Origin: Rodentibacter mrazii
Lineage (GTDB): Bacteria; Pseudomonadota; Gammaproteobacteria; Enterobacterales; Pasteurellaceae
NCBI RefSeq assembly: GCF_001998825.1
Contig: NZ_MLHG01000023.1
Span: forward strand, 1-44,320
Length of the DNA: 44,320 nt
Reading direction: 5' to 3'
How positions within the stretch are numbered: position 1 is the stretch's first letter; each line of letters starts with the position of its first letter. The notes beneath the pieces were generated by a model. The model was not told the DNA's origin, searched no databases, and saw nothing but the letters and a program-made list of their open reading frames with translations. The position numbers and the translations under genes are program-made. Positions 37,478 through 44,320 of this stretch are shown here, piece after piece.

Positions 37478-38164
37478 ATGAATCAGTATTTATTAGAATG
37501 TCAAAACATCAACAAATTCTATCAAGAAGGCGATAACCAAACTCAAGTGCTAAAAGGGGTGTCTTTTGCCATGCAACCGAATGAATTGGTGGCGATTGTG
37601 GGCAGTTCGGGTTCCGGAAAAAGTACGTTGTTGCATACCCTAGGCGGTTTAGATCAGCCAAGTAGTGGGGAAGTGTTTATTAAAGGGCAGTCACTCCAAA
37701 AGGCATCTGAGTCGGAATTGGCAAAATTGCGAAATCAAAATTTGGGCTTTGTGTATCAATTTCACCACCTAATGGCGGATTTTTCAGCCCTTGAAAATGT
37801 CATGATGCCGCTATTAATTGGTCGCCAAAATAAAACAGAAGCGAAAGACCGTGCAGAAAAAATGCTCAATGCAGTGGGATTAAGCCATCGCATTTCTCAT
37901 CGCCCCTCTGCACTTTCAGGAGGCGAACGCCAGCGCGTTGCCATTGCCCGTGCATTAGTGAATCATCCCGCTTTAGTGCTGGCAGATGAACCGACGGGAA
38001 ATTTGGACCATAAAACAACGGAAAGCATTTTCGAGTTAATTCAAACTTTAAATCAGGAACAAAATATCGCTTTCTTGCTCGTTACCCATGATATGGGATT
38101 AGCTGAAAAATTATCCCGCCGTCTTACGATGCAAGATGGGGTATTAAGGGAAGGCGTAGAATGA
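37478..38164 (+). CDS. lolD: Lipoprotein-releasing ABC ATPase LolD
   Basis: ATP-binding subunit of LolCDE, 228 residues. Walker A is GSSGSGKST (42-50), the LolD-typical Q-loop region is [20 protein letters not shown], the signature is [15 protein letters not shown] and Walker B is [12 protein letters not shown]. The stop overlaps the lolE start (ATGA). Separation from lolC by the biotin genes is the unusual point. Confidence 0.96.
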   Translation: MNQYLLECQNINKFYQEGDNQTQVLKGVSFAMQPNELVAIVGSSGSGKSTLLHTLGGLDQPSSGEVFIKGQSLQKASESELAKLRNQNLGFVYQFHHLMADFSALENVMMPLLIGRQNKTEAKDRAEKMLNAVGLSHRISHRPSALSGGERQRVAIARALVNHPALVLADEPTGNLDHKTTESIFELIQTLNQEQNIAFLLVTHDMGLAEKLSRRLTMQDGVLREGVE

Positions 38165-39411
38165 ATACTCCGTTTTTTATTAGTTGGCGTTATCAGCGTG
38201 GTAAGCAGAAAAATCCTTTGGTGGCATTGATTGCCAAATTTTCGGCAATCGGTATTGCTTTGGGTGTGGCAGTGTTGATTGTCGGTTTGAGTGCGATGAA
38301 CGGTTTTGAGCGGGAACTAAATCAACGCATTTTAGCCGTAGTTCCTCATGCTGAAATTATTGTGAGTGAAAATAGTCATGAGAAAACGATTAATCATTGG
38401 CAAAATCTTGCAACACGTTTAAAAACAAATGAAAAAATCACCGCACTTTCCCCTTTTGTGAGTTTTACGGCATTGGTTGAAAACGGCAGTAAACTGAAAG
38501 TGGTACAGGTAAAAGGCGTGGATAAAAGCGCACAAGATCAGGTGAGCTCACTAGGAAAGTTTGTCGAGGAGAATGGCTGGCAACAGTTTGAAAAAGAAGG
38601 TGGGTTAGTGCTCGGTTTTGGTATCGCAAAAGAGTTGGAGGTCAAAGAAGGAGATTGGGTTTCCTTACTGATTTCACAACCAAATGGAGAAGAGCAGCTA
38701 TCCCAACCTCATCGTGAGCGGGTTCAGGTGAGCGGCATTTTGCGTTTAGATGGACAACTTGATCACAGTTATGCTTTGCTTTCACTTCCACAAGCCCAAG
38801 AATTATTGGGTTATCGGGCAGATCAAATTACTGGGGTAGAGCTTAAAGTGGCTGATCCTTTTACCGTTCAAGAGATAAATTATTCCGAGTTGAGTGATTA
38901 TCCGCAGCTGCTTTATGTACAAAACTGGATTGCCAAATTCGGTTATATGTATCGTGATATTCAGCTTATTCGCACCGTGATGTATATTGCCATGGTACTT
39001 GTGATCGGGGTTGCCTGTTTCAATATTGTTTCCACCTTGATTATGGCAGTGAAAGATAAGCAAGGCGATATTGCTATTATGCGCACACTGGGTGCAAATA
39101 ATGGATTTATTAAACGAATTTTTATCTGGTACGGCTTGCAAGCAGGGATGAAAGGGTGTTTAATAGGCATCGTTCTTGGCGTAATTTTGGCGTTGAATTT
39201 AACCTCGCTTATTCAAGGCTTAGAATATTTACTCGGAAAGAAATTGCTATCGGACGGCATTTATTTTGTCGATTTTCTTCCTAGCGAGCTTCATTGGCAA
39301 GATGTTTTGTTAGTTTTAGTGGCGGCGTTAGTCTTAAGTCTCTTGGCGAGCCTTTATCCGGCAAGCCGGGCAGCCAAACTTCAACCGGCTCGGGTATTGA
39401 GTAGTCATTAA
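38161..39411 (+). CDS. lolE: Lipoprotein-releasing ABC permease LolE
   Basis: Second membrane subunit of LolCDE, 416 residues. It has an N-terminal helix (about 22-48, including [20 protein letters not shown]), a large periplasmic domain, and three C-terminal helices (about 272-295, 318-345, 375-400) ending [15 protein letters not shown]. It starts inside the lolD stop. A DUS at 38440-38448 encodes Thr-Ala-Leu. Confidence 0.92.
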   Translation: MNTPFFISWRYQRGKQKNPLVALIAKFSAIGIALGVAVLIVGLSAMNGFERELNQRILAVVPHAEIIVSENSHEKTINHWQNLATRLKTNEKITALSPFVSFTALVENGSKLKVVQVKGVDKSAQDQVSSLGKFVEENGWQQFEKEGGLVLGFGIAKELEVKEGDWVSLLISQPNGEEQLSQPHRERVQVSGILRLDGQLDHSYALLSLPQAQELLGYRADQITGVELKVADPFTVQEINYSELSDYPQLLYVQNWIAKFGYMYRDIQLIRTVMYIAMVLVIGVACFNIVSTLIMAVKDKQGDIAIMRTLGANNGFIKRIFIWYGLQAGMKGCLIGIVLGVILALNLTSLIQGLEYLLGKKLLSDGIYFVDFLPSELHWQDVLLVLVAALVLSLLASLYPASRAAKLQPARVLSSH

Positions 39412-39418
39412 ACACGTG

Positions 39419-39447
39419 TTGAATATTTTTCAATGAACTAGTTTACT
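39419..39447 (+). promoter_or_regulatory. Candidate aroG promoter
   Basis: TTGAAT (39419-39424) and TTTACT (39442-39447) with 17-base spacing. The -10 element lies inside the TrpR operator, the arrangement seen in the E. coli trp promoter. Confidence 0.45.
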
Positions 39448-39452
39448 AGTAC
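39435..39452. promoter_or_regulatory. TrpR operator upstream of aroG
   Basis: GAACTAGTTTACTAGTAC is a near-perfect palindrome that differs by one base from the E. coli trpEDCBA operator core (GAACTAGTTAACTAGTAC). It lies 68 bases before the aroG start. Binding by tryptophan-loaded TrpR would repress this DAHP synthase. Confidence 0.8.
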
Positions 39453-39519
39453 AAAAAATGAGTGTAGAGTATTTGCAATTTTCAAACACAACATTTTAAC
39501 AATTATAAGAGAGTGATGT

Positions 39520-40605
39520 ATGACGAAAGAAAAAATTGAAATCATCGTGGCAAATGATGATACACGTATCGAAAAAGTCGATCAGGTTTTACCCCCAATC
39601 GCGTTATTAGAAAAATTTCCGGCAAGTGAAGAAGCTGCCACATTAGTTAAACAAACCCGCCAAGAGGCACATAATATTATTCATGGCAAAGATGATCGAT
39701 TATTAGTGATTATCGGTCCATGTTCCATTCATGATCCTAAAGCGGCACTTGAATATGCCAATCGTTTAAAACCTTTACGTGAAAAATACAAAGACAGTCT
39801 AGAAATTATTATGCGTGTTTATTTTGAAAAACCGCGTACTACAGTAGGTTGGAAAGGTTTGATCAATGACCCTTACTTAAACGATACTTATCGTTTGAAT
39901 GACGGTTTACGCATTGCCCGTAAACTGCTCTCTGATATTAATAATCTTGGTGTACCGTCCGCCGGCGAGTTTTTAGATATGATTACACCGCAATATGTGG
40001 CGGATTTTATGAGCTGGGGAGCAATCGGTGCACGTACCACCGAATCACAGGTTCACCGTGAATTGGCTTCCGGTTTATCTTGTGCGGTCGGCTTCAAAAA
40101 TGCCACAAATGGTGGCGTAAAAGTGGCATTAGATGCGATTGGTTCTGCAGAGGCACCCCATTATTTCTTATCAGTCACCAAATTTGGTCATTCTGCCATT
40201 GTTTCCACCAAAGGAAATGAAGACTGCCATATTATTTTACGTGGTGGAGATAAAGGCCCGAATTATAGTGCCGAGTATGTGGAAAAAGTCTGTGCAGATA
40301 TTGAAAAAACCGGTCGTATTCCGCATGTTATGGTGGATTTTAGCCATGCCAATAGTAGTAAACAATTTAAAAAACAAATGGAAGTTTGTGAAGATGTCAG
40401 CAAACAAATCGCCGGCGGTTCAAAAAAAATCTTTGGCGTGATGGTTGAAAGCCACTTAGTTGAAGGTCGTCAAGATTTGGTTAATGGCAAAGCCGCTACT
40501 TACGGACAGAGTATCACTGATGCTTGTATCGGTTGGGAAGATACGGAGCTCTTACTCAAGCAGCTGTCTGATGCGGTGATTGCACGTCGCAACGTCAACG
40601 CATAG
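39520..40605 (+). CDS. aroG: 3-deoxy-7-phosphoheptulonate (DAHP) synthase, class I
   Basis: First enzyme of the shikimate pathway, joining phosphoenolpyruvate and erythrose-4-phosphate. It is 361 residues. Motifs are IIGPCSIHDPKAALEYA, MRVYFEKPRTTVGWKG, SWGAIGARTTESQVHRELAS, GGDKGPNYS, VDFSHANSSK and VMVESHLVEG. Sequence alone resembles AroG (the name used in Haemophilus), but the promoter carries a TrpR site, as aroH does in E. coli, so feedback specificity should not be assumed from the name. Confidence 0.93.
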   Translation: MTKEKIEIIVANDDTRIEKVDQVLPPIALLEKFPASEEAATLVKQTRQEAHNIIHGKDDRLLVIIGPCSIHDPKAALEYANRLKPLREKYKDSLEIIMRVYFEKPRTTVGWKGLINDPYLNDTYRLNDGLRIARKLLSDINNLGVPSAGEFLDMITPQYVADFMSWGAIGARTTESQVHRELASGLSCAVGFKNATNGGVKVALDAIGSAEAPHYFLSVTKFGHSAIVSTKGNEDCHIILRGGDKGPNYSAEYVEKVCADIEKTGRIPHVMVDFSHANSSKQFKKQMEVCEDVSKQIAGGSKKIFGVMVESHLVEGRQDLVNGKAATYGQSITDACIGWEDTELLLKQLSDAVIARRNVNA

Positions 40606-40627
40606 TTTTAATTTCATTTCAGTGTAT

Positions 40628-40652
40628 AAGGGCGAGTTTTTCGCCCTTTTTT
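40628..40652 (+). terminator. Intrinsic terminator after aroG
   Basis: Perfect 8-bp stem AAGGGCGA / TCGCCCTT with a GTTTT loop and a following TTTTC. Confidence 0.85.
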
Positions 40653-40784
40653 CTTATTCGTGGTTAATTCATCGCAATGCGAATTCAGTGGTCTTTAATG
40701 TGTTTTATCAAAGTATTTATTGCGTTAAAAGTGCGGTTGGTTTTAAATGAGAAAATATTTGTGTATTAAGGAATCTCATTTTTT

Positions 40785-41642
40785 ATGAAATTTGATGAGC
40801 TGGCTCTGTCAGACAGTCGGGCAAAACCGGATTTGGTTGCAGGCATTATCCAAATAGAAAAAGGGAATTATCTGGATTTTATCGTTGATCGTCCGGAAGG
40901 TATGAAAGGATATATGTTACAACTCACTACCTTCGGACATGGAAAAGTGTTTGATGGAAAGCAATTTTTTTCAGTTAAACGAGGGCAACTTGTATTGTTT
41001 CCACCGAATACGCTTCAGCATTACTATCGCCAATCCGAATGTCAATATTGGCATTATAAATGGATTTATTTTCATCCCAAACCACAGTGGCTAAAATGGT
41101 TGAATTGGACAAATTGCAGGGAAAATATCGGGCGTATTGCCATTAATGAAATGCTTTCTTTCCAAGAAATTAGTCAACTTTTCAGTAAAATTGCACAAGA
41201 ATCTGAGTCAAATGATTTACTTAATAAAGAAATGAGCTCTGGTTTGTTGGAATATTTACTGATGAAATGTATTTCAGTGGAAAATATCAAAGAGGTTTCG
41301 CAAATTGATAGCAGAATATTAAAGGTTTGCGATCTAATTTTAGAAAATTTGTCACAAAATTGGAGTGTTGAATATTTTGCTAATCAGGTCTTTTTATCTG
41401 AGTCTCGTCTTTCACATTTATTTAAACAATCTCTAGGAATTGGTTTGATTCAATGGCGTGAACAGCAACGTATTAGCGAGGCGAAAAAATTGCTTTACTT
41501 CTCGAGTTTACCAGTCCATAAAATTGCAAAGTCCTTAGGTTATGAGGATTCTCTGTACTTTTCAAAAATTTTCAAAAAACATACCGCACTTTCGCCCTCT
41601 CAATTTCGTGTTGGTGAGTTGAGTGGTGAAATTAAAATGTGA
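40785..41642 (+). CDS. AraC-family transcription regulator
   Basis: A 285-residue regulator with an N-terminal cupin-like sugar-binding domain (about 15-110; VKRGQLVLFPPNTLQHYYRQ is the typical AraC arm/cupin stretch). The C-terminal double helix-turn-helix (about 185-280) includes VEYFANQVFLSESRLSHLFK and then VHKIAKSLGYEDSLYFSKIF with HTALSPSQFR. It precedes an ABC sugar importer on the same strand, 148 bases away, and is its probable activator. The ligand is not deducible. A DUS upstream (40729-40737) and one inside (41583-41591) indicate long residence in this lineage. Confidence 0.85.
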   Translation: MKFDELALSDSRAKPDLVAGIIQIEKGNYLDFIVDRPEGMKGYMLQLTTFGHGKVFDGKQFFSVKRGQLVLFPPNTLQHYYRQSECQYWHYKWIYFHPKPQWLKWLNWTNCRENIGRIAINEMLSFQEISQLFSKIAQESESNDLLNKEMSSGLLEYLLMKCISVENIKEVSQIDSRILKVCDLILENLSQNWSVEYFANQVFLSESRLSHLFKQSLGIGLIQWREQQRISEAKKLLYFSSLPVHKIAKSLGYEDSLYFSKIFKKHTALSPSQFRVGELSGEIKM

Positions 41643-41790
41643 TCCATTTCTCACTTTATTGGCTGTAGCGGATTTTTCCATATTCTTAACAGAAAGTTAC
41701 CTATGCTTTTTGAATTAAATTACTAAGATATTTAATAGCCTTAATTGCTGTTGTAAGTTAAGGAATTATTCATTTTATGAGGAAAATCTT
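41643..41790. other. Control region between the AraC gene and the ABC importer
   Basis: A 148-base AT-rich gap. It presumably contains the AraC-dependent promoter of the transporter genes. I could not pick out convincing direct-repeat half-sites or a CRP palindrome by eye. Confidence 0.4.
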
Positions 41791-42765
41791 ATGAAAAAGC
41801 CAACATTCAAACATTTCTTACTTTCCGGTCTTTTTACATTTGCTTGTTGCAGTTCAGCGATTGCAAGTGATGTGGTAAATATTTCAAAAATTGATGGTAT
41901 GCCTTGGTTTAACCGTATGGCTGAAGGGGTTGTTCAAGCGGGCAAAGATAATCATATTAATGCTTATCAGGTGGGGCCATCAAATACCGATGCTCCTCAG
42001 CAGGTGAAATTAATTGAAGATTTAATCGCTAAGAAAGTCAGTGCGATTTCTATTGTACCTAATGATGCCAGTGCATTAGAACCCATACTGAAAAAGGCCA
42101 AACAAAACGGTATTGTTATATTAACTAATGAATCGGTTGGTCAACCGAGTGCTGACTGGGATATTGAAATTATTGATAATACCCAATTTGCAGCGGATTA
42201 TGTTGAAGAGGTGGCAAAATCATTAGGCGGCAAAGGGGGGTATGTACTCTATGTCGGGAGTTTAACCGTTCCGCAACATAACCTTTGGGCGGATCTTTTT
42301 GTGAAATATCAAAAACAACATTATCCAGATATGTTTGAGGTAACTAGCAGAATGCCGGTGGCAGAGAATATTAATGATGCCCGTCGTACGACGATTGATT
42401 TAGTAAAAGCTCATCCTGATCTTAAAGCGGTCATTTCTTTCGGTTCACAAGGTCCGATTGGAGCAGGGCTCGCAGTAAAAGAAAAACGATTAAAAGGTAA
42501 GTTAAATGTTTTCGGTATGATGATTCCTTCACAAGCCGCTTCTTTAATTAAGAGCGGTAATATTACAATGGGGATTACTTATGATCCGGCGAATGCAGGC
42601 TATGCTTTAGCAGCAGTAGCGGCAAAAGTATTGAAAGGAGAAAAAATTGAAGAGGGATTGGTCATTCCAAATGTTGGCCAAGCTAAAGTAGATCAAGAGA
42701 GAAAACTATTGCAATTCCACAACGTATTGAAGGTAACTCAAGAAAATATAGATAACCTATATTAA
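41791..42765 (+). CDS. Periplasmic sugar/autoinducer-2-type ABC binding protein
   Basis: A 324-residue periplasmic binding protein of the ribose/LsrB/RhaS superfamily (type I fold). The signal peptide ends near SSAIA before SDVV. After it come GMPWFNRMAEGVVQAGKD, VKLIEDLIAKKVSAISIVPN, LYVGSLTVPQHNLWADLF and SFGSQGPIGAGLAVKEKRLK. These segments recall binding proteins annotated as autoinducer-2 or rhamnose-type, but ligand residues cannot be assigned with confidence. It is the first gene of an importer whose ATPase follows and whose permeases should lie beyond the window. Good site GAGGA. Confidence 0.82.
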   Translation: MKKPTFKHFLLSGLFTFACCSSAIASDVVNISKIDGMPWFNRMAEGVVQAGKDNHINAYQVGPSNTDAPQQVKLIEDLIAKKVSAISIVPNDASALEPILKKAKQNGIVILTNESVGQPSADWDIEIIDNTQFAADYVEEVAKSLGGKGGYVLYVGSLTVPQHNLWADLFVKYQKQHYPDMFEVTSRMPVAENINDARRTTIDLVKAHPDLKAVISFGSQGPIGAGLAVKEKRLKGKLNVFGMMIPSQAASLIKSGNITMGITYDPANAGYALAAVAAKVLKGEKIEEGLVIPNVGQAKVDQERKLLQFHNVLKVTQENIDNLY

Positions 42766-42775
42766 CTAAAATTCT

Positions 42776-42797
42776 ACCGGGTTCTTTTGAACCCGGT
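42776..42797 (+). promoter_or_regulatory. Intercistronic hairpin between binding protein and ATPase genes
   Basis: Perfect 9-bp stem ACCGGGTTC / GAACCCGGT with a TTTT loop. Only TTTCC follows, so it is unlikely to be a full terminator. Such hairpins commonly protect the upstream binding-protein message and lower expression of the ATPase gene, which starts 20 bases later. Confidence 0.6.
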
Positions 42798-42816
42798 TTC
42801 CGCTAAAGGAGATTAT

Positions 42817-44310
42817 ATGTCTTTTATTTCAATGCGTAATATTAGTAAAACCTTTAATGGCGTAAAAGCCTTAAATCAGGTTGAATTATCATTAAATTAT
42901 GGCGAAGCACTTTGTTTAGCTGGGCAAAACGGCTGTGGAAAATCAACATTAATTAAGATTTTATCAGGGGTTTATCAACCGGATCGGGGCGCGGAAATTC
43001 AGATTGGCGCAAGTCAATACGATAAATTAACACCGGAAGAATCTATTAACAAAGGTATTCAAGTTATCTATCAGGATTTATCTCTTTTTCCTAACTTGAG
43101 TGTTGCAGAGAATATTGCGATGAATGCGTATCGCCAATTCGGTTGGGTGAGTTCACAAAAAATACGAGAAATTGCCCGCCAAGCAATTGATAGCATTAAT
43201 GCGGATTTGAATTTAGATGCTCTTGTTGAGGATCTACCTATTGCTCGACAACAATTGGTTGCGATTTGTCGGGCATTGGCACAAAACGCTAAATTGTTAA
43301 TTATGGATGAACCGACGGCTTCATTAACCGCAAAGGAAGTCAATCATCTACTTGATGTAGTGATTAAGCTAAAAAGTAAAGGAATTAGTATTATTTTTGT
43401 CAGCCATCGATTAAAAGAAGTGATGAGGGTATCTGACAGCGTATTAGTTCTGAAAGACGGTAATATGGTGGGTAAATATCCTATTAAAGAGATGGATGAA
43501 AAGCGTTTGGCTTTTCTTATGAGTGGATTGGAAATCAATAAAGTGCGGTTAAATTTGCCGGATTTTTCACAATATCCGACAGTACTTGATGTAAGACACC
43601 TGACCCGAGAGCATCAATACCGGAATATTAATTTTTCCATTAAAAAAGGAGAGATTGTGTCTTTAGTCGGTTTACTCGGTGCCGGTAGAACGGAACTTTG
43701 TCTGAGTTTATTCGGTATTACACAGCCAACGAGTGGGGAATGTTATTTAAACGGCGAACCAACAAAAATTAACAATAACCGTGAGGCAATTGCAAAAGGG
43801 ATTGTTTATGTTTCGGAAGATCGAATGAATACCGGCTTGATTATGCAAGAATCTATTCATCATAATATTATTTCAACCATATTTAAGCGCATTATTAATC
43901 CTTTTGGAATTATTCAATCACATAAAGCCCGTCAATATACAAATCAACTTATTCAGTCATTAAAAATTAAAGTATCGGATCCTGATCTTCCGGTTAATAC
44001 ATTATCAGGTGGTAATGCTCAGCGGGTTTCTATTGCCAAGTGGTTGGCAATCAACCCTAAAGTGATTATTTTAGACTCACCCACTATCGGTGTCGATGTT
44101 GCTAATAAAGAGGGGATTTTTCAAATTATTCAATCTCTTGCAGAACAAGGCATTACTGTTATTTTTGTGACCGATGAAATAGAAGAAGCCTATTATTATA
44201 GTCATCGTATATTGGTTATGAAAAAAGGGGAAATCATTGCAGAATTTATGCCGTCAAATTGTACTGAGCAAGATATCGAGGAACTGGTCTATGAAAAATA
44301 CGAACAATAA
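42817..44310 (+). CDS. Sugar-type ABC importer ATPase with two nucleotide-binding domains
   Basis: A 497-residue double ATPase like RbsA, LsrA or MglA. Domain 1 has Walker A GQNGCGKST, a degenerate signature IARQQLVAICRAL and Walker B LLIMDEPTAS. Domain 2 has a degenerate Walker A (GLLGAGRTEL, Arg for Lys, normal for this family), a good signature LSGGNAQRVSIAKWL and Walker B VIILDSPTIGVD, in which Ser replaces the usual catalytic Glu. I chose the ATG at 42817 (MSFISMRNISKTF) because of AAAGGAG just upstream. It ends 10 bases before the window edge, so the permeases are outside. Substrate follows the binding protein and is unknown. Confidence 0.9.
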   Translation: MSFISMRNISKTFNGVKALNQVELSLNYGEALCLAGQNGCGKSTLIKILSGVYQPDRGAEIQIGASQYDKLTPEESINKGIQVIYQDLSLFPNLSVAENIAMNAYRQFGWVSSQKIREIARQAIDSINADLNLDALVEDLPIARQQLVAICRALAQNAKLLIMDEPTASLTAKEVNHLLDVVIKLKSKGISIIFVSHRLKEVMRVSDSVLVLKDGNMVGKYPIKEMDEKRLAFLMSGLEINKVRLNLPDFSQYPTVLDVRHLTREHQYRNINFSIKKGEIVSLVGLLGAGRTELCLSLFGITQPTSGECYLNGEPTKINNNREAIAKGIVYVSEDRMNTGLIMQESIHHNIISTIFKRIINPFGIIQSHKARQYTNQLIQSLKIKVSDPDLPVNTLSGGNAQRVSIAKWLAINPKVIILDSPTIGVDVANKEGIFQIIQSLAEQGITVIFVTDEIEEAYYYSHRILVMKKGEIIAEFMPSNCTEQDIEELVYEKYEQ

Positions 44311-44320
44311 AATCCTATTT

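Overview
This window is AT-rich chromosomal DNA from a member of the Pasteurellaceae, most likely the Haemophilus/Aggregatibacter/Pasteurella side of the family. The strongest evidence is the frequent 9-mer AAGTGCGGT (complement ACCGCACTT), the Hin-type DNA-uptake sequence (DUS): I count about 28 exact copies by eye. The tmRNA also encodes the tag ANDEQYALAA, and much of the gene order matches what I remember of H. influenzae Rd (yccS/rnf/nth; prfA-RDD-prmC-sirB1-kdsA-hprA-lolC-bioAFGCD-lolD-lolE-aroG). No database search was possible, so names rest on recognised motifs and remembered family sequences.

Layout. 1-1404 is the 3' part of uup. 1446-9353 (minus strand) is the rnf electron-transport operon, rnfA-(small ORF)-rnfB-C-D-G-E, followed by nth and a sodium-dependent transporter. 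9459-12346 holds a YccS-type membrane protein and a YccT/DUF2057 exported protein. 12347-12676 is a gene-free stretch with a REP/BIME-like inverted repeat and a terminator built from two facing DUS. 12677-19843 is a carbohydrate cluster: a glucose-family PTS permease, an EEP-family phosphatase (candidate maltose-6'-phosphate phosphatase), a giant ORF joining MalQ to MalP, and a divergent GntR/UTRA regulator. Between the regulator and the giant ORF lie a perfect CRP site and palindromic operators. 19994-21875 is acyP, yqcC-truC, yoaH (52 codons) and a cspD-like gene. 22029-23909 is a frameshifted P4-type integrase next to ssrA (tmRNA), a classic island scar. 24017-26321 is an unknown secreted protein, dinB and epmC. 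26507-30646 is prfA, an RDD protein, prmC, sirB1-like and kdsA. 30715-39411 is one long same-strand run in which the biotin genes bioA-F-G-C-D sit between lolC and lolD-lolE. 39520-40605 is a DAHP synthase gene behind an almost perfect TrpR operator. 40785-44310 is an AraC regulator plus the binding protein and ATPase of a sugar or autoinducer-2-type ABC importer that continues past the window.

How the genes work together. Rnf couples ferredoxin/NADH redox to ion movement or to SoxR reduction. The PTS/phosphatase/MalQ/MalP set would import maltose or a related glucoside as a phosphorylated sugar, dephosphorylate it and break it down to glucose and glucose-1-phosphate; this resembles the Firmicute route more than the enteric MalEFGK route. 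LolCDE exports lipoproteins, KdsA makes the LPS sugar Kdo, BioG/BioC/BioF/BioA/BioD make biotin, and PrmC methylates the release factor made by prfA.

Most noteworthy: a 27-codon single-TM ORF translationally linked to rnfB, the MalQ-MalP fusion that keeps an internal ribosome-binding site, the Gram-positive-like maltose-phosphate route, and the DUS-bearing tandem repeats in RnfC.
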